Positions 53,349 to 63,882 of a DNA stretch of 64,000 nucleotides are shown here, piece by piece (the first letter of the stretch is position 1; every line of letters starts with the position of its first letter). The notes under the pieces are model-generated. The model had not been told where the DNA came from. It did no database searches and saw only the letters and a program-made list of their open reading frames with translations. This stretch comes from Rhizobium sp. NZLR1. Its GTDB lineage: Bacteria > Pseudomonadota > Alphaproteobacteria > Rhizobiales > Rhizobiaceae. The stretch lies in the NCBI RefSeq assembly GCF_017357385.1, contig NZ_CP071632.1:3925501-3989500 (forward strand). The letters are read 5' to 3'. A program made the translations under genes and the position numbers.

Positions 53349-54803
53349 ATGACAACTTCCGGCGTCCGCGTCCGCATCGCTCCCTCGCCGACCGGCGAGC
53401 CGCATGTCGGCACCGCTTACATCGCTCTCTTCAACTACCTTTTCGCCAAGAAGCACGGCGGCGAGTTCATTCTGCGTATCGAGGATACCGACGCGACGCG
53501 CTCGACCCCGGAATTCGAGACGAAGGTGTTGGACGCCCTGAAATGGTGCGGCCTGGAATGGAAGGAAGGCCCGGATATCGGCGGTCCCTACGGCCCCTAT
53601 CGCCAGTCCGACCGCAAGCCGATGTACCAGCCTTACGCCGAGGAATTGCTGGAAAAGGGGCATGCCTTCCGCTGTTTCTGCACCCCCGCGCGCCTCGAAC
53701 AGATGCGCGAAACCCAGCGCGCCGCCGGCAAGCCGCCGAAGTATGACGGCCTCTGCCTCAACCTGACCGCAGAGGAAGTGACCTCGCGCATGGCAGCCGG
53801 CGAGACGACCGTCGTCCGGATGAAGATCCCGGCCGAAGGCTCCTGCGACTTCAACGACGGTGTCTACGGCGATGTCTCCATCCCCTGGGATTCCGTTGAC
53901 ATGCAGGTGCTGATCAAGGCCGATGGCATGCCGACCTATCACATGGCCAACGTCATCGACGACCATCTGATGAAGATCACCCATGTGGCACGCGGCGAGG
54001 AATGGCTGGCGTCAGTGCCGAAGCACATTCTGCTCTATCGCTATTTCGGCTGGGATCAGCCGGTCTTCATGCATCTCTCACTGATGCGCAATGCCGACAA
54101 ATCGAAATTGTCGAAGCGCAAGAACCCGACCTCGATCTCCTATTATTCCGCGCTCGGCTATATCCCGGAAGCGCTGATGAACTTCCTCGGCCTGTTCTTC
54201 ATCCAGATCGCCGAAGGCGAGGAACTGTTGACGGTGGATGAGCTCTCCGAGAAGTTCGACCCGGAAAACCTCTCCAAGGCCGGCGCGATCTTCGACATCC
54301 AGAAGCTCGACTGGCTGAACGGCCGCTGGATCCGCGAGAAGCTGTCGGAAGAAGAGTTCCGTGGCCGCGTGCTGAGCTGGGCGATGGAAAACGATCGCCT
54401 GATGGCGGGCCTGCGCCTGTCGCAGACGCGCATTTCAAAGCTCGGCGAACTGCCCGACCTTGCCGGCTTTCTGCTGAAGTCCGATCTCGGCCTGCAGCCT
54501 TCCGACTTCGCCAAGATCAAGTCGCCGCCGGAAGAGATCCTGGAGATCCTCAACACTGTTCAGCCGGATCTCGAAAAGATCCTGGAATGGAATGTCGAGA
54601 CGATCGAGGCGGAGCTGCGCGCGATCGCCGACCGCATGGGCAAGAAGCTGAAGGTCGTGGTCTCGCCCCTCTTCGTCGCTGTGTCCGGCTCGTCGCGTTC
54701 CCTGCCGCTCTTCGATTCCATGGCGATCCTCGGCCGGTCCGTCGTGCGTCAGCGCCTGAAGCTCGCCTCGCAGGCGGTCGCCGCCCTCGTTGGCTCGAAG
54801 TAA
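53349..54803 (+). CDS. gltX: Glutamyl-tRNA synthetase
   Basis: 484 residues, class I synthetase. HIGH-like motif RIAPSPTGEPHVGTAYIALF and KMSKS-like motif SKLSKRKNP. It charges tRNA-Glu, and in alphaproteobacteria one of two GltX copies may also charge tRNA-Gln for amidotransferase repair. The ribosome site is weak. lysS follows after 21 nt, so they form an operon. Confidence 0.95.
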   Translation: MTTSGVRVRIAPSPTGEPHVGTAYIALFNYLFAKKHGGEFILRIEDTDATRSTPEFETKVLDALKWCGLEWKEGPDIGGPYGPYRQSDRKPMYQPYAEELLEKGHAFRCFCTPARLEQMRETQRAAGKPPKYDGLCLNLTAEEVTSRMAAGETTVVRMKIPAEGSCDFNDGVYGDVSIPWDSVDMQVLIKADGMPTYHMANVIDDHLMKITHVARGEEWLASVPKHILLYRYFGWDQPVFMHLSLMRNADKSKLSKRKNPTSISYYSALGYIPEALMNFLGLFFIQIAEGEELLTVDELSEKFDPENLSKAGAIFDIQKLDWLNGRWIREKLSEEEFRGRVLSWAMENDRLMAGLRLSQTRISKLGELPDLAGFLLKSDLGLQPSDFAKIKSPPEEILEILNTVQPDLEKILEWNVETIEAELRAIADRMGKKLKVVVSPLFVAVSGSSRSLPLFDSMAILGRSVVRQRLKLASQAVAALVGSK

Positions 54804-54824
54804 GAACAGTCAGAGGATTCCACA

Positions 54825-56321
54825 GTGGCTGACAACAAGACCGAAAACACCCTTTCCTCCGACGTGACTGAGGTGCGCGCCCAGAAACTGAAGCTGCTGC
54901 GCGAGCAGATCGGCGAGGTCTATCCGGCGCATTTCCACCGGACGATGACCAATGCCGAACTCGGTGCCAAATACGAATCTCTGGAACCCGACGTCGAGAC
55001 GCAGGACATCGTCACCGTTGCCGGCCGCGTTTATTCCTCGCGCAACTCCGGCATGTTCATGGACATCCACGACGCCGGCGGCAAGATCCAGATCTTCAGC
55101 CATAAGGATACGACGCCGGAAGAGGCCCGGGCGCTGCTGCCGATGATCGACATCGGCGACATCATCGGCGTCACCGGCATCGTACGCCGCACCAAGCGCG
55201 GCGAACTGACGATCAACGCTCAGAAGATCGAAATGCTGACCAAGTCGCTGTTGCCGATGCCCGAGAAGTGGCACGGCCTCTCCGACATCGAGCTGCGTTA
55301 TCGCAAGCGCCATCTCGACATCATGACCAATGAGGATTCGAAGCTTCGCTTCCAGCAGCGCTCGAGGATCGTATCCGGCATCCGCCGCTTCATGGAGAAT
55401 GACGGCTTCATGGAAGTCGAGACGCCGATGCTGCAATCGATCTATGGCGGCGCCACCGCCGAGCCGTTCAAGACGCATCACAACACGCTGAAGCTCGACA
55501 TGTACCTGCGCATCGCGCCGGAACTGTTCTTGAAGCGCACGTTGGTTTCGGGCCTGACCGACAAGGTCTTCGAGATCAACCGAAACTTCCGTAACGAAGG
55601 CGTCTCTACCCGGCACAATCCTGAATTCACGATGATGGAATGTTACTGGGCCTATGCCGATTACGAGGACATGATGGACCTCGTCGAGCGGCTGTTCGAA
55701 ACCCTGGCGCTCTCCATCCATGGCACGACGGAATTCGACTTCGGCGACAAGCGCCTGTCCTTCAAGGGGCCGTTCGAGCGCGTGCCGATGCCCGATGCCG
55801 TCAAGCACGCCACCGGCATCGATTTCATTGCGATCAAGACCGACGAGGAAGCCCGCGCCGCCGCCAAGGCAGCCGGCTTCGCGGTGGAGAAGGATTGGAC
55901 CTGGGGCGAATGCCTCGCCTTCATCTTCGAGGAAAAGGTTGAATCGACGCTGATCCAGCCGTCTCACGTCACGCATTTCCCGAAGGACATCTCGCCCTTC
56001 GCCAAGGAAGTGCCGGGCGAGCCGCGGCTCGTCGAGCGCTTCGAGACCTATTGCAATGCCTGGGAACTCGGCAACGCTTTCTCGGAGCTGAACGATCCCG
56101 AAGAGCAGCGCCGCCGCATGGTCGAGCAACTCGAACAGGCGCATGCCCGCGGCGAAAAGGAAAAGCAGCTGGACGAGGAATTCCTCGATGCGATCGACCA
56201 GGGCATGCCGCCAGCAGGCGGCCTCGGCATCGGCGTCGACCGCCTCATCATGCTGCTGACCAACGCCCCGTCGATCCGCGACGTCATCCTCTTCCCGGCT
56301 CGCCGCAACAAGGCCGACTGA
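54825..56321 (+). CDS. lysS: Lysyl-tRNA synthetase, class II
   Basis: 498 residues. N-terminal OB-fold anticodon-binding domain (VTVAGRVYSSRNSGMFMDIH), then class II motifs: motif 2 FEINRNFRNEGVSTRHNPEF and motif 3 GLGIGVDRLIMLLT. It charges tRNA-Lys. GTG start with AGAGGA upstream. A terminator follows. Confidence 0.95.
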   Translation: MADNKTENTLSSDVTEVRAQKLKLLREQIGEVYPAHFHRTMTNAELGAKYESLEPDVETQDIVTVAGRVYSSRNSGMFMDIHDAGGKIQIFSHKDTTPEEARALLPMIDIGDIIGVTGIVRRTKRGELTINAQKIEMLTKSLLPMPEKWHGLSDIELRYRKRHLDIMTNEDSKLRFQQRSRIVSGIRRFMENDGFMEVETPMLQSIYGGATAEPFKTHHNTLKLDMYLRIAPELFLKRTLVSGLTDKVFEINRNFRNEGVSTRHNPEFTMMECYWAYADYEDMMDLVERLFETLALSIHGTTEFDFGDKRLSFKGPFERVPMPDAVKHATGIDFIAIKTDEEARAAAKAAGFAVEKDWTWGECLAFIFEEKVESTLIQPSHVTHFPKDISPFAKEVPGEPRLVERFETYCNAWELGNAFSELNDPEEQRRRMVEQLEQAHARGEKEKQLDEEFLDAIDQGMPPAGGLGIGVDRLIMLLTNAPSIRDVILFPARRNKAD

Positions 56322-56349
56322 CGGAAATAAAGTATCGAAACAAAATAAG

Positions 56350-56376
56350 CGGAGTGCCGGCCGGCGCTCCGTTTTT
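56350..56376 (+). terminator. Rho-independent terminator after lysS
   Basis: CGGAGTGCC/GGCGCTCCG stem (one G-T pair) with a GGCC loop, then TTTTT. Confidence 0.85.
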
Positions 56377-56386
56377 ATGCCGCCGT

Positions 56387-57127
56387 TCAGTGGGTCTTGG
56401 CGGCTTCCGCCGGCGGCTCTTCGGCCGGTGCCTCCGCCACCACATCCGCCCCGCCGCTCTCCGCAGCAGGCACGGCCTTGCTTTCGGCCGCCGGTGCTGC
56501 GCCATGTGCGCCGCCTGCGACCTTCTTGCCCTTTTCCCCGTTTTTCGTGGAGCCAACGGCGACCGGATCGACGCAATCCTCGGGATCCTTGAAACCGGAA
56601 CTGATCATGGCGATTTCGTCGGAGGGCATATCTATGCGCTCGCCGAAAAACAGCCCGTTTTTGCTGGCCTTTCCGTCATAATAGCGCGCCGTATACGTCT
56701 TGTCGTCGAGGCCGGGAACGGTCTTGTCGGGATGCGGGATATAGACGACGTCGGCGCCGATCGCTCGGCCGCGGATGTCGGCGCGCAATGTCGGGCCGTT
56801 CTCGTCGAGCACCACCACCTGGACCAGATCCGGCTTCTGCGCTTCGTAAACGGCCTGGGCGACCCGAAGCGCTGTCTTGACGCGCGTCATCCCGTCGGTC
56901 GGTTCGGTCTTGATGTATTTGCGCACCCAGATGTGGTCCTGCTTCCGGATCGTCACCAGGTTGATGTCGCTGCATTCGAGCCCGTAGCCACCACCGGCGG
57001 CACCCATCAGCCTGTCCTTGCCGACATAAACAGCCGCGCCGCCGGAAACGCCCGCCAGAAGAGCGACTCCACCGATGATGATTGCCAATTTCCGGGAAGG
57101 CCGGAACATGCGCAGTAAGGCCTTCAC
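56387..57127 (-). CDS. Membrane-anchored hypothetical protein, Ala/Glu-rich tail
   Basis: 246 residues, not recognised. An N-terminal helix (KLAIIIGGVALLAGVSGGAA) is a membrane anchor; the middle region (GLECSDINLVTIRKQDHIWV; VYEAQKPDLVQVVVLDENGP) looks globular; the last ~55 residues are low complexity Ala/Glu/Pro. GTG start at 57127 follows GGAGCA. It converges with lysS. Likely faces the periplasm; function unknown. Confidence 0.7.
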   Translation of the reverse strand: MKALLRMFRPSRKLAIIIGGVALLAGVSGGAAVYVGKDRLMGAAGGGYGLECSDINLVTIRKQDHIWVRKYIKTEPTDGMTRVKTALRVAQAVYEAQKPDLVQVVVLDENGPTLRADIRGRAIGADVVYIPHPDKTVPGLDDKTYTARYYDGKASKNGLFFGERIDMPSDEIAMISSGFKDPEDCVDPVAVGSTKNGEKGKKVAGGAHGAAPAAESKAVPAAESGGADVVAEAPAEEPPAEAAKTH

Positions 57128-57306
57128 GCCAACTGCTCCGCCATCTGAAACTCCAACGCAGGACAAGTGCTGATAATGCTAAGGAAATGACGTTTCCGAA
57201 AGTTTAAGTGGGGGTGCAAAGCCTGCGCCATTTTGAGAAAACACCAAAAAAGGTCCGCTTTTCCCGGCCGCTTGCCACGGCCTGTTCCGCCATGCTCTAA
57301 ACGCCC

Positions 57307-58215
57307 ATGGCCTTCACGCTTCGCCAGGTTCAATATTTCGTCGCCGTCGCCGAACAGGGTTCGGTAACGCGCGCCGCACAGAACCTTTCGATCTCGCAAT
57401 CCTCGGTGACGGAAGCGCTCAAGGAGCTCGAAACGGACCTCGGCGTTACGCTCTTCGAGCGCCACCCGCGCGGCCTGACGATCACCCATAACGGCCATCA
57501 GTTCCTGCGTCACGCGACGAAGATCCTCGCCTCCGTTTCCGATGCGCGCACCAGCTTCTCCGGCCAGCAAAGCGCCCTTTCCGGCACGCTGAACATCGGC
57601 GTCACTTCGCTTGTCGCCGGCTACGTGCTCTCCGACCTCCTGGCGCGATACCGGCGCGCCTGCCCTGGCATCGAGGTCAGCGCCATCGAGGACAATGGCG
57701 GCTACCTCGAACACCTCCTGGTCGGCGGCGAACTCGATGTCGCCGTCATGGTGATATCAAACCTGCGCGACCGCATGGCGCTGCAGGCCGAGATCCTCGA
57801 AACCTCGCCCTATCGGCTCTGGCTGCCGATGGGCCATCCGCTGGTCTCGGCCGAAATCATCTCGGTCGCCGACATTGCCCGCGAACCGCTGATCATGCTG
57901 ACGGTCGACGAAATCGAGGAGAATACCGGCAAGCTGCTGTCAGCCCTCGGCGCCCGCCCGCATGTCGCCTTCCGCACCCGATCGGTGGAGGCGGTGCGCA
58001 GTCTGGTTGCCACGGGCGCCGGCGTGGCGCTGCTTCCCGATCTCGTGTACCGCCCGTGGTCGCTCGAAGGCGACCGCATCGAAAGCCGCGACGTCTCCGG
58101 TTCGCTGCCGGTCGTCCAGGTCGGCATGGTCTGGCGCAAGGGCTCCAGCCTGCCGCAGGCGGCACGCGATTTCGTCGGCATCGCCGAAAGTCTGCGCTCC
58201 GGCCGCATCCGCTGA
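57307..58215 (+). CDS. LysR-family regulator, adjacent to ydcSTUV
   Basis: 302 residues. Helix-turn-helix TRAAQNLSISQSSVTEALKE and effector domain (LSGTLNIGVTSLVAGYVLSD; FRTRSVEAVRSLVATGAGVA). It lies 116 nt upstream of ydcS on the same strand and probably activates the putrescine operon (context inference). Weak ribosome site before the ATG. Confidence 0.88.
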   Translation: MAFTLRQVQYFVAVAEQGSVTRAAQNLSISQSSVTEALKELETDLGVTLFERHPRGLTITHNGHQFLRHATKILASVSDARTSFSGQQSALSGTLNIGVTSLVAGYVLSDLLARYRRACPGIEVSAIEDNGGYLEHLLVGGELDVAVMVISNLRDRMALQAEILETSPYRLWLPMGHPLVSAEIISVADIAREPLIMLTVDEIEENTGKLLSALGARPHVAFRTRSVEAVRSLVATGAGVALLPDLVYRPWSLEGDRIESRDVSGSLPVVQVGMVWRKGSSLPQAARDFVGIAESLRSGRIR

Positions 58216-58331
58216 TATCGGAATTTCCGATAACACCTTTCTGATAAATGAATTTGCGAAAGCGGCCTTTTCGCGCCACCTTTTCATTCGGGAACAAACC
58301 GCCGCAAAAGTGGCACCAGACGGGGAGACGG

Positions 58332-59495
58332 ATGATGACGCATCTCTTGAAATCCTGCACGGCAGCGCTTGCCTGCCTGAGCTTCGCGACGCAGGGCATC
58401 GCCGCCGAACCGCTGAAGGCGCTCGGCAAAGGCGAAGGTGCCGTCAGCATCGTCGCCTGGGCCGGCTATATCGAGCGCGGCGAAACCGACAAGAACTACG
58501 ACTGGGTCACGGGTTTCGAAAAGGAGACCGGCTGCAAGGTTTCCGTCAAGACCGCCGCCACCTCGGATGAAATGGTATCGCTGATGAACGAAGGCGGCTT
58601 CGATCTCGTCACGGCATCGGGCGACGCCTCGCTCCGCCTCATCGCCGGCAAGCGGGTCCAGCCGATCAACACCAACCTGATTCCGAGCTTCAAGACCGTC
58701 GACGAGCGTCTGCAAAAGGGCCCGTGGTATACGGTCGGCGACGTCCATTACGGCGTGCCCTACCTCTGGGGGCCGAATGTGCTGATGTACAATACCGATG
58801 CCTTCAAGGACAAGGCGCCGACCAGTTGGAATGTCGTCTTCGAGGAGCAGACGCTGCCGGATGGCAAATCGAACAAGGGTCGCGTTCAGGCCTATGACGG
58901 CGCGATCTATATCGCCGACGCGGCGATGTATCTGATGGCGCACAAGCCGGATCTCGGCATCAAGGATCCCTACGAGTTGACCGAGGACCAGTACAAGGCT
59001 GCCCTCGATCTGCTACGCGGCCAGCGCAAGCTCGTCTCCCGCTACTGGCACGACGCGATGATCCAGATCGACGACTTCAAGAACGAAGGCGTCGTCGCCT
59101 CTGGCTCCTGGCCCTTCCAGGTGAACCTGTTGCAGGCCGACAAACAGAAGATCGCCTCGACTTTCCCCGATGAAGGCGTCACCGGCTGGGCCGACACCAC
59201 CATGCTGCACGCCGACAGCGAACATCCGAACTGCGCCTATATGTGGATGGAACATTCGCTGCAGGCCAAAGTCCAGGGCGATGCCGCGGCTTGGTTCGGC
59301 GCCGTGCCTTCGGTTCCCGCCGCCTGCAAGGGCAACGAACTGATGGGAGACGCCGGCTGCGCCACCAACGGCTTCGATCACTTCGACAAGATCAAGTTCT
59401 GGAAAACCCCGGTCGCCAAATGCACCACGCAGAGCGAATGTGTGCCCTATCATCGTTGGGTGTCGGATTATATCGGCGTGATCGGCGGGCGGTAA
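58332..59495 (+). CDS. ydcS: Putrescine/spermidine ABC binding protein, YdcS type
   Basis: About 387 residues. Signal peptide MMTHLLKSCTAALACLSFATQ ends near AEPLK (first 19-25 residues). The mature chain matches E. coli YdcS closely from memory: SIVAWAGYIERGETDKNYDW, VKTAATSDEMVSLM, TASGDASLRLIAGKRVQPIN, FKNEGVVASGSWPFQ and EGVTGWADTTMLH. YdcS delivers putrescine to the YdcTUV importer. GGGGAGACGG precedes two ATGs (58332, 58335). A RIME-type repeat follows, before the ATPase gene. Confidence 0.9.
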   Translation: MMTHLLKSCTAALACLSFATQGIAAEPLKALGKGEGAVSIVAWAGYIERGETDKNYDWVTGFEKETGCKVSVKTAATSDEMVSLMNEGGFDLVTASGDASLRLIAGKRVQPINTNLIPSFKTVDERLQKGPWYTVGDVHYGVPYLWGPNVLMYNTDAFKDKAPTSWNVVFEEQTLPDGKSNKGRVQAYDGAIYIADAAMYLMAHKPDLGIKDPYELTEDQYKAALDLLRGQRKLVSRYWHDAMIQIDDFKNEGVVASGSWPFQVNLLQADKQKIASTFPDEGVTGWADTTMLHADSEHPNCAYMWMEHSLQAKVQGDAAAWFGAVPSVPAACKGNELMGDAGCATNGFDHFDKIKFWKTPVAKCTTQSECVPYHRWVSDYIGVIGGR

Positions 59496-59505
59496 TTGCG
59501 TCAAG

Positions 59506-59641
59506 CCCCTCACCCTAACCCTCTCCCCGCTTGCGGGGAGAGGGGACGTGCCCTGCGACAAGCCCTGCGAACGAAAGCAGCGCCACGTGTCTCCTTCTCC
59601 CCGCTGGTGGGGAGAAGGCGCCCGGCAGGGCGGATGAGGGG
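59506..59641. repeat. RIME-type palindromic intergenic element, copy 3
   Basis: Begins CCCCTCACCCTAACCCTCTCCCCG and ends GGCGGATGAGGGG, with two hairpins (CTCTCCCCGC..GCGGGGAGAG; CTTCTCCCC..GGGGAGAAG). It is the inverse of copy 1 and sits between ydcS and ydcT, where it may stabilise the ydcS transcript. Confidence 0.8.
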
Positions 59642-59677
59642 CCGACACTGCGAACATAGTGATCCCGGAGTCCCCCC

Positions 59678-60664
59678 ATGACGTCAGCCGTCCGTTTCCA
59701 GCAGGTATCGCGCCATTTCGGCCAGGTTCGCGCCGTCGACGGCGTCGATCTCGAGATCGCGCCCGGCGAATTCTTCGCCATGCTCGGACCGTCCGGTTCC
59801 GGCAAGACGACCTGCCTGAGATTGATCGCCGGCTTCGAGCAGCCGAGCGCCGGTCATATTCAGATCTTCGGCGAGACTGCAGACGGCATTCCGCCCTATC
59901 GCCGCAATGTCAACACCGTGTTCCAGGACTACGCGCTGTTCCCGCATCTCAACATTCTCGACAATGTCGCCTACGGGCTGATGGTCAAGGGCATCGGCAA
60001 GACAGAACGGATGAAGGCTGCGGGCGAAGCCCTCGATCTTGTCAAGCTGCCGGGCTATGGCGCCCGCCGGCCCGGTCAACTGTCCGGCGGCCAGCGCCAG
60101 CGCGTGGCGCTCGCTCGCGCGCTGGTCAACAAGCCGAAGGTGCTGCTGCTCGACGAGCCGCTCGGCGCGCTCGATCTGAAACTTCGCGAGCAGATGCAGG
60201 AGGAGTTGAAAAGCCTGCAGCGCGCGCTCGGCATCACCTTCGTCTTCGTCACGCATGATCAGGGCGAGGCGCTATCGATGGCCGATCGCGTCGCTGTCTT
60301 CAACGATGGCAACATCGTTCAACAGGGCACGCCGCAGGATATCTATCGCTGCCCGAAGACCCGCTTCGTCGCCGATTTCGTCGGCTCATCGAACGTGATT
60401 GCGCCTGATCTGATGGCCCTCCTCGGCGGCGAGAAGCGCTGGGCAAGCCTCCGCCCCGAGGCCATCCGCCTGGCAAGCGACGGCATCGAGGCAAAAGTCG
60501 AAAATGCAAGCTTCCTCGGCGCTGCCACCCGTCTCGGCGTCGATCTCAGGGGCAGCCGGCTGCATGTCATGCTGCCGGCGGGCGCGCCGGTGCCCGAGGT
60601 CGGCGCCAGCATCCATCTCGCCTGGCAGCCTGGCGATATTCACTACATGGACGATGCGGCATGA
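59678..60664 (+). CDS. ydcT: Putrescine ABC transporter ATPase
   Basis: 328 residues of the PotA/CysA family. Walker A GPSGSGKTTCLRL, Q-loop TVFQDYALFPHL, signature LSGGQRQRVALARAL, Walker B VLLLDEPLGALD, and a C-terminal TOBE domain. CCGGAG precedes the ATG. Overlaps the first permease gene by 4 nt. Confidence 0.93.
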   Translation: MTSAVRFQQVSRHFGQVRAVDGVDLEIAPGEFFAMLGPSGSGKTTCLRLIAGFEQPSAGHIQIFGETADGIPPYRRNVNTVFQDYALFPHLNILDNVAYGLMVKGIGKTERMKAAGEALDLVKLPGYGARRPGQLSGGQRQRVALARALVNKPKVLLLDEPLGALDLKLREQMQEELKSLQRALGITFVFVTHDQGEALSMADRVAVFNDGNIVQQGTPQDIYRCPKTRFVADFVGSSNVIAPDLMALLGGEKRWASLRPEAIRLASDGIEAKVENASFLGAATRLGVDLRGSRLHVMLPAGAPVPEVGASIHLAWQPGDIHYMDDAA

Positions 60665-61623
60665 CGGCGCTCACCCTATCAGGCGGCAAGACATCGATCC
60701 GCCCGGGGCGCGGCGGCCTTTTCGGCCGGCTGTCGGATGCCTTCTGGCGGCACCCGAAGCTCTTGCTCTTCCTGATGCTGACGCCGCCGCTGCTCTGGCT
60801 CGGCATCATCTATATCGGCTCACTGATCGCCCTGCTGCTGCAGAGCTTCTTCTCGATCGACGATTTTTCCGGGCTGGTGAATTACGAATTCACCCTTGCG
60901 ACCTATGCCCAGCTTCTGAGCCCGACGAATTTCGACATCATCATTCGCACCGTCGTTATGGCAGCGCTGGTCACCGTCGCTGCCGCTATGATTGCCTTCC
61001 CGATCGCCTATTACGCGGCGCGTTATGCGCAAGGCAGATGGAAGGCGCTCTTCTATCTCGGCGTCATGCTGCCGCTCTGGTCGAGCTATCTCGTCAAGAT
61101 CTACGCTTGGAAACTGATCCTCGCCAAGGAAGGCATCCTCACCTGGATCTTCGAGAAGCTTCACCTCTCCTGGCTGCTCGACGGCATCCTGGACCTGCCC
61201 GTCGTCGGCGGCAATTCGCTGTCGGTAAGCTACCTCGGCACCTTCATCGTCTTCGTCTATATCTGGCTTCCCTATATGATCCTGCCGACCCAGGCGGCCC
61301 TCGAGCGTGTGCCCGGCAACCTGATCGAGGCCTCGGCCGATCTCGGCGCCACACCACGGCAGACCTTCCGCACCGTGCTGCTGCCCTTGGCGCTCCCCGG
61401 CATCGTCGCCGGTTCGATCTTCACCTTCTCGCTGACACTGGGCGATTACATCATCCCGCAGATCATCGGCTCGTCCAGGCTCTTCATCGGCCAGGCCGTC
61501 TACGCCCAGCAGGGAACGGCCGGCAACGTGCCGCTCGCCGCCGCCTTCTCCGTGGTGCCGATCGTCATCATGGCGCTCTATCTGTCGCTCGCCAGGAAAA
61601 TGGGAGCCTTCGATGCGCTCTGA
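60661..61623 (+). CDS. ydcU: Putrescine ABC permease 1
   Basis: 320 residues with six membrane helices and the EAA loop [20 protein letters not shown]. PotB-type inner-membrane channel subunit. Overlaps ydcT (4 nt) and ydcV (11 nt), so the operon is tightly coupled. Confidence 0.92.
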   Translation: MTALTLSGGKTSIRPGRGGLFGRLSDAFWRHPKLLLFLMLTPPLLWLGIIYIGSLIALLLQSFFSIDDFSGLVNYEFTLATYAQLLSPTNFDIIIRTVVMAALVTVAAAMIAFPIAYYAARYAQGRWKALFYLGVMLPLWSSYLVKIYAWKLILAKEGILTWIFEKLHLSWLLDGILDLPVVGGNSLSVSYLGTFIVFVYIWLPYMILPTQAALERVPGNLIEASADLGATPRQTFRTVLLPLALPGIVAGSIFTFSLTLGDYIIPQIIGSSRLFIGQAVYAQQGTAGNVPLAAAFSVVPIVIMALYLSLARKMGAFDAL

Positions 61624-62425
61624 CCTCAAGAGATCGCCACTGACCCTGAAGATCGCCGCAGCCGTCGGATTGCTCTTCCTGCACCTGCCGATCCTGCTGA
61701 TCTTCGTCTATGCCTTCACGACCGAGGAAAAGAGCTATCAGTGGCCGCCGCCCGGCCTGACGCTGCAATGGTTCACCATTGCCTGGAACCGGCCAGACGT
61801 CTGGTCGGCGCTTGGCCTCTCCGTGCAGGTCGCCGTCATCGCCACCGCGATCGCGCTCCTCCTCGGCACGCTCTGCGCGGCAGCCGTCAGCCAGACGAGG
61901 TTTTTCGGCCGCGAGGCGATCTCGCTGCTGGTCATCCTGCCGATCGCCCTACCCGGCATCATCACCGGCATTGCGCTACGCTCCGCCTTCAGTCTTTTCG
62001 ACATTCCGTTTTCGGTGTGGACCATCGTGCTCGGCCACGCGACCTTCTGCGTGGTCGTCGTCTACAACAATGCAGTTGCCCGCTTCCGCCGTACCTCCGG
62101 CTCGCTGATCGAGGCTTCGATGGATCTCGGCGCCGACGGCTTCCAGACCTTCCGTCATATCATCCTGCCGAATATCGGCACCGCCCTTCTTGCCGGCGGT
62201 ATGCTCGCTTTCGCTCTTTCCTTCGATGAGGTCATCGTCACCACTTTCACCGGCGGCCAGCAATCGACCTTGCCGATCTGGATGCTGGAAGAACTCATCC
62301 GCCCGCGCCAGCGCCCGGTCACCAATGTGGTTGCCATGGTCGTGGTGCTCGTCACCTTCCTGCCGATCCTGGCAGCCTATTACCTCACCCGCGACGGCGA
62401 TCAGATCGCCGGTGCCGGCAAATAA
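61613..62425 (+). CDS. ydcV: Putrescine ABC permease 2
   Basis: 270 residues with six membrane helices and EAA loop [20 protein letters not shown]. PotC-type partner of the first permease. The aldehyde dehydrogenase gene follows 13 nt later. Confidence 0.92.
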   Translation: MRSDLKRSPLTLKIAAAVGLLFLHLPILLIFVYAFTTEEKSYQWPPPGLTLQWFTIAWNRPDVWSALGLSVQVAVIATAIALLLGTLCAAAVSQTRFFGREAISLLVILPIALPGIITGIALRSAFSLFDIPFSVWTIVLGHATFCVVVVYNNAVARFRRTSGSLIEASMDLGADGFQTFRHIILPNIGTALLAGGMLAFALSFDEVIVTTFTGGQQSTLPIWMLEELIRPRQRPVTNVVAMVVVLVTFLPILAAYYLTRDGDQIAGAGK

Positions 62426-62438
62426 CAGGGAGAACATC

Positions 62439-63866
62439 ATGGACACCCAAATGCTGATCGGTTCCCGCTTCGAAATAGGCACGGAGACAGAAGAGCGCAT
62501 CCTGAACCCAAAGACCGGCGAGACGGTAATCGACCTTCCTGAAGCCTCGCTTTCCCAGGTCGACGCCGCCGTCGATGCCGCCGAAAAAGCCTTCGCAAGC
62601 TGGTCGCGGACGACGCCGGGCGAACGTTCCGGTTACCTGTTGAGGATTGCCGACGCCATCGAGAAGGATGCCGCCGGCTTCGCGACGCTTGAGGCGCTGA
62701 ACTGCGGCAAGCCGATCAATGCCGTGCTGAACGACGAAATCCCGGCGATCGTCGATTGTTATCGCTTCTTCGCAGGCGCCGTGCGCAATCTGCATGGACC
62801 GGCCGCTGGCGAATATCTGCCCGGCCACACGTCGATGATCCGTCGCGATCCGATCGGCATCGTCGGCTCGATTGCGCCCTGGAACTATCCGCTGATGATG
62901 ATGGCCTGGAAGCTGGCGCCAGCGATCGCCGGTGGCAATACGGTCGTCTTCAAGCCCTCGGAGCAGACGCCGCTGACGGCGCTGAAGATGGCCAAATTGC
63001 TCTCGGATATCCTTCCCGAAGGCGTCGTCAACCTCATCCTCGGCCGCGGCGAAAGTGTCGGCAATGCCCTGATCAATCATGCCAAGATCGGCATGGTCTC
63101 GATTACCGGCGATATCGCCACCGGTAAGAAGGTGCTGCAGGCTGCCGCGAAGACCGTCAAGCGCACGCACCTGGAACTCGGCGGCAAGGCACCGGTCATC
63201 GTCTTCGACGATGCAGATATCGACGCCGTCGTCGCCGGCATCCGCACCTTCGGCTACTACAATGCCGGCCAGGACTGCACTGCCGCTTGCCGCGTCTATG
63301 CCGACGCCAGGGTCTACGACAATTTCGTCGCTGATCTCTCCTCGGCAGTGTCGAGCATCCGCTTCAATCAGGCCGACGATACCGAAAATGAGATCGGTCC
63401 GCTGATCTCCAAGCGCCAACGCGACCGCGTCGAAAGCTTCGTCGCCCGCGCTTCAGAACACAAGCACATGGAGATCACCACCGGCGGAAAGGTCTCCGGC
63501 GACAGGGGTTTCTTCTTCGCCCCGACTGTCATATCAGGCGCCACGCAAGACGACGAGATCGTCCGCCGTGAAGTCTTCGGCCCGGTGGTTTCCGTCACCC
63601 GATTTACCGACGCCGAGGATGCCGTCACCTGGGCGAACGACAGCGACTATGGCCTCGCCTCCTCCGTCTGGACCAAGGATATCGGCCGCGGCATGAAGAC
63701 TGCCGCCCACCTGCAATATGGCTGCACCTGGATCAACACGCATTTCATGCTGGTCAACGAGATGCCGCATGGCGGCCTCAAACAGTCGGGATACGGCAAG
63801 GACATGTCGGTCTACGCGCTGGAGGATTACACCGCCGTGCGCCACGTGATGATCAATCACGGCTGA
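62439..63866 (+). CDS. patD: 4-Aminobutyraldehyde dehydrogenase
   Basis: 475 residues. ALDH landmarks: [51 protein letters not shown] (catalytic Glu) and [14 protein letters not shown] (catalytic Cys). It oxidises 4-aminobutanal to GABA, as E. coli PatD (YdcW), whose gene also follows ydcSTUV. The transaminase or oxidase that makes the aldehyde from putrescine is not in the window. ACAGGGAG precedes the ATG. Confidence 0.92.
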   Translation: MDTQMLIGSRFEIGTETEERILNPKTGETVIDLPEASLSQVDAAVDAAEKAFASWSRTTPGERSGYLLRIADAIEKDAAGFATLEALNCGKPINAVLNDEIPAIVDCYRFFAGAVRNLHGPAAGEYLPGHTSMIRRDPIGIVGSIAPWNYPLMMMAWKLAPAIAGGNTVVFKPSEQTPLTALKMAKLLSDILPEGVVNLILGRGESVGNALINHAKIGMVSITGDIATGKKVLQAAAKTVKRTHLELGGKAPVIVFDDADIDAVVAGIRTFGYYNAGQDCTAACRVYADARVYDNFVADLSSAVSSIRFNQADDTENEIGPLISKRQRDRVESFVARASEHKHMEITTGGKVSGDRGFFFAPTVISGATQDDEIVRREVFGPVVSVTRFTDAEDAVTWANDSDYGLASSVWTKDIGRGMKTAAHLQYGCTWINTHFMLVNEMPHGGLKQSGYGKDMSVYALEDYTAVRHVMINHG

Positions 63867-63882
63867 GCGGCGAGAAAGCTAG

